In this document: piece by piece, positions 57,184 to 64,000 of the stretch
Layout of the letters: every line of letters starts with the position of its first letter
Position numbering within the stretch: position 1 is the first letter of the stretch
Origin: Apteryx mantelli
Lineage: Eukaryota; Chordata; Aves; Apterygiformes; Apterygidae
DNA length: 64,000 bases
NCBI RefSeq assembly: GCF_036417845.1
Contig: NC_089981.1
Coordinates: forward strand, 83,617,268 to 83,681,267
Direction of reading: 5' to 3'
Made by a program: the position numbers and the translations under genes
The notes under the pieces: model-generated
Database searches by the model: none
Seen by the model: the letters and a program-made list of their open reading frames with translations, nothing else
Told to the model about the DNA's origin: nothing

Positions 57184-60100
57184 TAGTGGAATCACTTCTG
57201 TAGATTAGAAATATTCCCAATTCCCACTTACTCCAATGCAAGCCTCCACCATCAACAGGCATAACGCAGTTTGTTCAACTGATTCCAAACCAAAAAAAAG
57301 TACAATCTCAAAAGTTAAGTTAGAAACTAAGTTCACACATTTTCTTTGGGACCAGGAATCTGTACATAGTACAAAATATACATTTATTGAACTTTCTGTA
57401 AACACACAGTTTGAATTGTGTAAAACTGTAAAGAGGGGGTGAACTACGTGGAGAATAATTTATTATATATTGTTATACATTCTACTTAAGGAAAATAGTT
57501 ATGCTCTTGTATATTACTCTGTTAAATTTATAAATTCCATAATGAAGCCGTGTATTCTGCAAACATGCTTTTCCAGCTTAAATCTCTCCATTCGTAACAC
57601 ACATTTATACAGGTCATCAATGAAAAAGTTACACTTTCCACAAAATAGGTATAAAGAGGTCATGAGTTTTCTAAAAAGACAGGCACAGCATGTCACTACA
57701 AATGAGATTTGTTTGATGATACGACTTGGAGTCAATTCTGTGAGGAGACAGATGACAACTCTCTAATTCAGCATGTTTGTACATGGTCTTAGTAACAAGA
57801 CAGATGCTAAAACCCAAAATCTCTGCTTTGAAAGATTTATAAAGCAGCCAGTTCTGGAAATCGCACCCGACTTCACACTATTCAAATATCCAGTATTCCC
57901 TGGCTAAGAGAATTTAGGCTTTTGTTTCTTATTAACCCTTTCTCATTGGTGGTTTAGTTTTCCATTGACCTATCTGGCACTACTTGACATAAACATTTGC
58001 ACAATTTAGCACTTACCCTAAAAACTAGATTCCTGGCACCAAAGAGTTAGATCTAGTTAATAAATACAACTTAACTCTTGGTACTCAAGGTTATGGTGAA
58101 CCGCAATACCAGCAATGAAACGTACGCTAGGAAATGCCAGCTTCCAGCATTAAATGGTTACACGGCATTAGCCCGCAGAACGCGTGGTAACGGGTATCGC
58201 AGCATTTCAGGTACCAGGGACTCTACTGTGTAATGCCCAGTTTCCAATTTAAAAGTCTGGAAGTTTCAAATTGCAGCAGACTTGACAGCGTAGCATCAAA
58301 TACTCAACAAGAGTAAAAGTTCTCCTAAAGATACCAATACAGGCCTTTGCAATAGGTCCATGACTGGACATGGAAATAATGCTATGTAAATTCAGCACAT
58401 TATTCCTAGAGTTTTAGGGCCGCATTACTTCCCCATCCCAGGCAACTTATTTGGGGCTCCATCTTTGTATTTATTTGTTAAGGTTAAAAGCACCACATGA
58501 AAGAATGAAATTCGTAAATTGTGTTTAACGTTTTCAAATAAAAATAATGCCAACTTACATACTTAAAGAATTAGGAAATTGTTATTTTCCATTAAGCTAA
58601 CATTTTGCTTTAACATTACCACCTTCCTCCCCTTTAGCCGCCCAGAAAGTCTTTTTCAAAACCGAAACTGAGTAGATTACGTCTCTCTAATTCCAACAAA
58701 AATAGGACAGGTAAATCTCCAACTATACATGTGCAAACTTTATATATTGTGAGTGAAGCTCCATCAACTTCAGTAAGATGTGAAGTTAAATACATGCCTG
58801 AGTTTCTCAAGATCATTTTTCTTAAATTTTCTCCTCTAGTTTGAGCACAAATATTGCGTTCTGGCCCAAAATCCCAACAGGGAAAAATGAAATTGGCTAC
58901 TCATATTTCCATTGCTCAAATTGAGTTGAATTCAGCAATACAAGTGAAATTAAACCCTGAAGACCTCAATCTACAGGCATAAGTAAGTAAGTTGACATAA
59001 GTAAGATCATGTTTTGTGACTTGCCAGGCTCAGTTTTATCAATTTTCTTTACAAAGATATGGCTTCTCAAAAGAAACAATGTCTCCTCCTTCACTCTGGA
59101 GGCTTCCTCGCAATATGTATTGAGGGTCCTGTCTATTTTAGCTGTAAAAAACCCCATGCTCCCACCAGGTCTTCAGAGCTATACAACTAATGGAAGCAAA
59201 AATTAATTTCAGTTTTGGCTCAATGTCATCAAGCGACTTGAGAACTGCAGAGGTAGTATTCTTAAAGGAAAATGCTACTACCTGACATAACACTCACTGT
59301 TGCAGATAAATTACTGGTTACACAATAGTAAGCACCGTTGGTTTTATTTAAAAAAAATATGTAGATGTCTAGTGATATTTTAAAAAGCATTCAGGCAGTA
59401 ATCAAAATGAGTTAAATGTGAGAATCTGGCTATACGTAAAACAATAAATACTCTAGAAATCTGACCTATCATCCCACCTCTACTGAAGTTTTGAATCTTT
59501 CAGGATAGAATTATTTCATTAATCCAGTAAAAGGCATTTTTAAAATTAAGCCCACTTTCCCAAATTTTGTGATCGCAAAGGCTAGGGTTTTTCAATCCTA
59601 TTTAAAGCAAGCCTCACCCCCAAACCCAATTTCCTTGGACACCATCATCACTCTAGTCTTGTAGCTTGGAAGCAAGGACCTTAGCATAGTGTCAACACGA
59701 GGGAAAAATGCTTTAAAGCTAGTTAAAAGGAACCTCAGATAAAACAAGCAAAAAAACCCAAACAGGAATATGCATGAAACCTAGTTCACTAAGTCAACAA
59801 CTTAGACACTATCAGGAGATTATAGCTTCTGACAATTTTTTCACATATTAAAATAGTAGAAACATCTGGAGGGTTTTCTGGAAGTTTTCAATGGGAGAAT
59901 ATGTAAATTTGACTTTTAGCATGCTGTATGTTCCTTCTCTAGTTGAAAGGATGTAGCGGTCCATGAATGTAAAGAAAAGTTTTTAACAGTTTTCCTGCAA
60001 CTTCTTGAATTTCTGTGAACAAACGCCATGGCCCACGTTACTGGTCTCTCTTTTACAAAGCAATAAAAACTTAGTATACTGTGGGCTGCAAAGAGCTTCA

Positions 60101-63100
60101 GAAGGTGCAGGCCTGAGTCTGCAGAGACCGGTGGGGTGGACTTCGCACAGGACAGTTCAGGGAGAGCTCACCACAAGAGCAGATGCTTTGAGCAATATTC
60201 CATAGGTTGGTCAGCAAAAGGGACTTGCCCAGATTTTACTTTCAAATTTTGCTCAGTTTTTACATTGGTTTTGTGGTTCACAGCCAAAATAGCATTCGTT
60301 TCATGTACTACAGCATCCTGGAAATTCACACGCATGGGGCCTCTTTTTACCAATTAAAGAGTTAAACCTCTATCCAGCCAGAGGCTTCACACACCTGTAT
60401 TGGTATGTAAAGGCTCAAGCTATGATCATCTCAGACACCTGTAGCTGCAGGGACAAGGAGTTATGCTCGTTACCTAGAAAATATCATTTTTACACCTAAT
60501 GAAGCTTGGCACAGAATAATTCCATTTTCTACAGGAAACTGTCAGGTACAGCTCTACACATTTTACCGCTTCTTAACCTAAGGTACATCAGTTTATTAAA
60601 TACTGTATTTGTCAAATGAAGGGTAACATTTTACTAATGGTTAGCTGATTACAGACATGCCAGGTTTAAATATCAAGAAATTTAAATATATCCAGTCAAG
60701 TGTGCATAAAAATTCAAGAAGGTGGCAAGTAGAGATTAGGATGAACATCTTATGTTGAAATCCTGATGCATGATGGAATGAGGTAAACTAAACCAACCAT
60801 TTCACTAACCTAATCATGGCAGCTATACTGTCCATGTCTTAGGACAGAACTACATACATCTGTCAAGAGCTAACAAAAAGTAAGTTTGTCAGCATGGAAC
60901 TCCTATATAATACATTAAAACCAAAATTTCACGATGCCAGTTTTAAGAAAAATAACATTTACCAGAGCAAAATGTTTGTCTGAAGTCTACCGCGGAGAAA
61001 GATGTGCAAGCAAAGGCATTGATGCTCCCTACACAGGTCAATCAATCATCTGAGTTCAGGGGGTGGTTTCCCAGACTGCGGCCAAAGGGGCAGTACAACC
61101 CTTCCCGGGCTCCCAGAGCTGTCTTCCCACCCTGTATCTTGCCCTGGTACTGGTGTTAGGTAGCCGGATTATCAGTTTATCCAGCTAAACAGTAGATTTG
61201 TTGTTCTTAACTTCATGGCCACCCAAGCACTACTGCAGGCACAAAAGGGGCAGTGGGAGAAGACTTATAGCAACAGTTCAGGCTTTATATAAATTGACCA
61301 TGAAACAGTATCCTTAGTTCATAAATTATTAAAAAATGCAATGCAATAGAGAGTCTATCCTATCCCAGTGTAACAAATTAAGATGAGATTCTCATCAGGG
61401 AATTAGTTGCAATGAAAAAAACAGTAATCTAACAAAATTAGGGAACAGTTAAGTCTGCAATTCTTGAACTGAGTGAAATGGCTCAGGTTTTAGCCTATAT
61501 AGTTGGGAGGCTACCAGCCTTGCAGTAAACAATCTAAAGGACATTTGGTAAGGGTCAATATTTTAAGCACATTTTTAAAGGATTAACTTTGGAACCTGCA
61601 TGAACTATTGCACTAAAGTGCTATAATTACTCATCTGCTGGTTAATATTCTTCAGGCATCTTGCTGGTATGACACATCCCAGGATTACCACAATTCAGCA
61701 CAATTTAAAGACAAGCAGATGAAGTTTCTCTCCCCATTTCTGACTTCTGCTGGAAGATCAAAACGAACGATGGCCAAGCACCAAGCTCTTTGTAGTGGTG
61801 TTGCCTGACTAGGTAAGAGCAAGCCAACCCAAAGGCCCTGCCTTTGTAACCTGCGTGGTGCAGGCGTACTTCTGCCCCACCACGCGTAATGGGACCCTGC
61901 TGCTACAAAGGACTTACGAAGCCTGGCAAATCTAGATCCATACTTAATGTAATTACATTTAGTTAATCCAACATTGTTTTTTTTTAAATACATTTTAAGA
62001 GCTTCTGTCTTGAGCACATTTCAATGCTGAATTAGTGAGAACAATTTGAACAGTTGTCTATAAAGCAGTACAGGTATTTTCCCAGAATGATCAGTGAAAC
62101 ATTTAATCTGACTGTAACAAAACTCACAGAAACTGAAACCAGTGAAGCTGTCAAATGTAAAAGGAAAACAAACTTGCATGGCATATGAACCAAAGGAGCT
62201 TTACAAATATCATTTCCTTTTAAAAAAACAAGCAAATTGGGACCATCCTATTTGAACATGTATTTAAAAATACATCTTTTAACATCACACATTTTTCATT
62301 TTTGTCACACAGGAATCTTTTTCCAAGAGGGAAATAAATAGCACACAACACTTCAAAAAAATTGCTGCCTTGCCCCTGAGGTGCTAATGTTTTTAGCATT
62401 TAAAAAAAAGTTTCTGGTGCAAGAAGGAGATGCACAAAGGTGCAAAAGTGCCTTTTTCTTTTCAGAGCAGTGAAAAGTACAGCTTGTCTCTTTTCTAGGA
62501 TGCGTTATATACTTAATTCATATATTTTGTCATCAAAATCTGTATCTAAAATGGCAGTGTTTATGCATACATAATAGATTCAGTGCTCTGACCTCATCAA
62601 AACACTGAACATAAGCAGAAGAAAGAACTGAAACAGCCTTTCTTCTCCTACCCTCAAACCTAGTTACAGCGCTTGTAGCAATAGCAGAAGAATTTTCTTT
62701 ACAATCTTTAGGAGGCCTCATAAGAAGAGGCTTCAAATATAGCATTTGTCACTGAGAGTTTAAGCGATTAATAGTTTGAAGTATGGCTTTCCACACCAGT
62801 TTTGCTTGCGATTTTTAAAGTTTTAACTCAAACTTTCCACAGTCCAGTTCCAGGTTTTGTAGTTTCCAAAACTAAACTTTAGTCTACATGAAAAAGAGGA
62901 CAGAACACTTTATCTGCCTAGTCCTAAATTAAGTTTAGCTTTTTGTACTAATACGCCATGTATTAAATATGCTTGTTAATTAGGTGCCAGTGAAGCTATA
63001 ACTTAACATTATTATAGTTTTGCACTCTACAACAAAATTAGACATTTTAAGCATTTATTCATAGGTAGGTAAGGAATTGGTTCTTTAAGCAAAAATTGCT

Positions 63101-64000
63101 ATAAATTTATAAATACAAATAGTGCTTATGTTTTCTTCATTCATGCTTGAACAGATTACAAACCGAATACAATGAAGTTACGTTAAGCACCCCACATAGA
63201 CAAGAGGGATAAAAGAAAAGTTTGCTGGTATATACTATACTTAGTTCCAAGACACTATAAGTTACTTTTTCACTGTTCAGAGTTCCCTAACTCTGCATTA
63301 GTTTTAAGGCTATATATACAAATATGTATATTTCAAAGTTAGGGAAAGACAAATATAGCAAAATGCATCGTACTACATTTTCCTATCAAAAAGTAATTAT
63401 ACACCAAGTTTTGATTCTGTTTAACTGCAGTAAATGTTACAATCTACTTGTTTTACTGATTTTCCATTTGGGGAATCTGCCTACTAAATGAATAAAGTGA
63501 ACTACATATTAAATACAATATTCTCAACCAAAAAAGACAATACAAGGTGCACAAAACAGTAGTTTTGCAAACACGACTGACTTGAAAACTTAATTTTGTA
63601 TGTTCAATGGGAGAAAGCTAAGCTTAAATCAAATTAGTTTATTATCTTTCAAAAATTTAAATTAGAATTTTAAACAACGAACAGTTAAATATTGTCAACA
63701 TGCTATATTTCAAATCACAAGTACTGTTTAACCACTAGTCTCTCATCCTAAGTGGGTTAATTAAAAACACACACCATAAAATGTTAAAGATTGTCAGGCT
63801 TTGACAAACGTATTTTTATCAAACGGTAGGCAAATTCAAACCAATGCACATCTTCAGTGGGGAGGAAAACCAAAAAGCCTGAAGAAACCCACACTTGTAA
63901 AAAACAGCGTAACAGATTACTCCCACTTCATCCTCTAGCATATGGCTATGTCTTGGGAAATAATCAAAATTCCTCCCATTTTAAAAATGGGCTACCAATT
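57163..64000 (-). other. Probable long 3' UTR of a minus-strand gene (partial)
   Basis: This AT-rich stretch contains no frame above about 110 codons, no repeat I can recognise, and the distal poly(A) site at its left end. Further AATAAA strings on the minus strand lie at 57383-57388, 57459-57464, 58470-58475, 59343-59348, 60592-60597 and 63054-63059. The one at 63054 has GT-rich sequence after it and could be a proximal site. The coding region and stop codon would lie beyond the right edge. Seed matches for conserved microRNAs (miR-30, miR-17 and let-7 families) and a Pumilio-type TGTATATA (63320-63313) are present in the minus-strand sense. I cannot identify the gene. Plain intergenic DNA is the alternative. 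Confidence 0.45.

Noticed and set aside
1..64000. CRISPR arrays, bacterial operons, phage or endogenous retroviral genes
   Set aside because: No spaced direct repeats, no ribosome-binding-site-led gene strings, and no LTR pair, gag/pol motif or primer-binding site were recognised. The window reads as vertebrate non-coding DNA throughout.

Overview
The window looks like vertebrate, most probably bird, non-coding DNA. The main clue is a 3'-truncated CR1 LINE at about 48.8-49.05 kb. It still encodes the end of the CR1 ORF2 protein and stops in the GATTCTGT-type tail typical of avian CR1 copies. The other interspersed repeats I recognise are short, heavily diverged amniote elements (MIR-like SINE pieces and L2/CR1-superfamily LINE tails). 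Recognisable repeat content is only a few percent, which also fits a bird. A turtle or crocodilian is less likely but not excluded. There are no bacterial-style operons, phage genes, CRISPR arrays, rRNA or tRNA genes.

I find no protein-coding gene that I can support. The long open frames (up to 220 codons) carry no recognisable domains and often begin at non-ATG codons. Their number and length are close to what chance gives in 128 kb of two-strand sequence. The window is best read as a gene desert that runs into the 3' end of one gene.

Layout. 0-11 kb: AT-rich DNA with several old LINE/SINE tails and one splice-flanked candidate non-coding exon (2573-2824). 11-28 kb: mixed composition, with homeodomain-motif-rich blocks near 12.8 and 22.7-23.0 kb, a frameshifted L2/CR1-type LINE end at 19.68-19.94 kb and a MIR near 25.3 kb. 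28-48.3 kb: GC-richer, with six CpG clusters (28.1, 37.1, 40.7, 41.6, 44.8 and 47.7-48.3 kb) that have no gene attached. The first is followed by an RFX X-box match and the last contains a TATA box. Between them lie blocks that look like conserved non-coding elements (31.3-31.8, 45.0-45.3 and 46.3 kb). 48.8-57.1 kb: the CR1 copy, then plain AT-rich DNA. 57.16-64 kb: AT-rich, free of recognisable repeats, and bounded by a textbook poly(A) site read on the minus strand. I infer it is the long 3' UTR of a minus-strand gene whose coding part lies beyond the right edge. I cannot name that gene.

Orphan CpG islands, TAAT-rich blocks and low repeat density are typical of deserts that hold distant enhancers of developmental genes. 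That is inference from the known pattern and needs alignment and chromatin data. I see no clear sign of a previously undescribed system. The most useful leads are the minus-strand 3' end, the two candidate exons, the TATA-containing CpG island and the inverted motif pairs (MEF2-like and ZEB/Snail-like).
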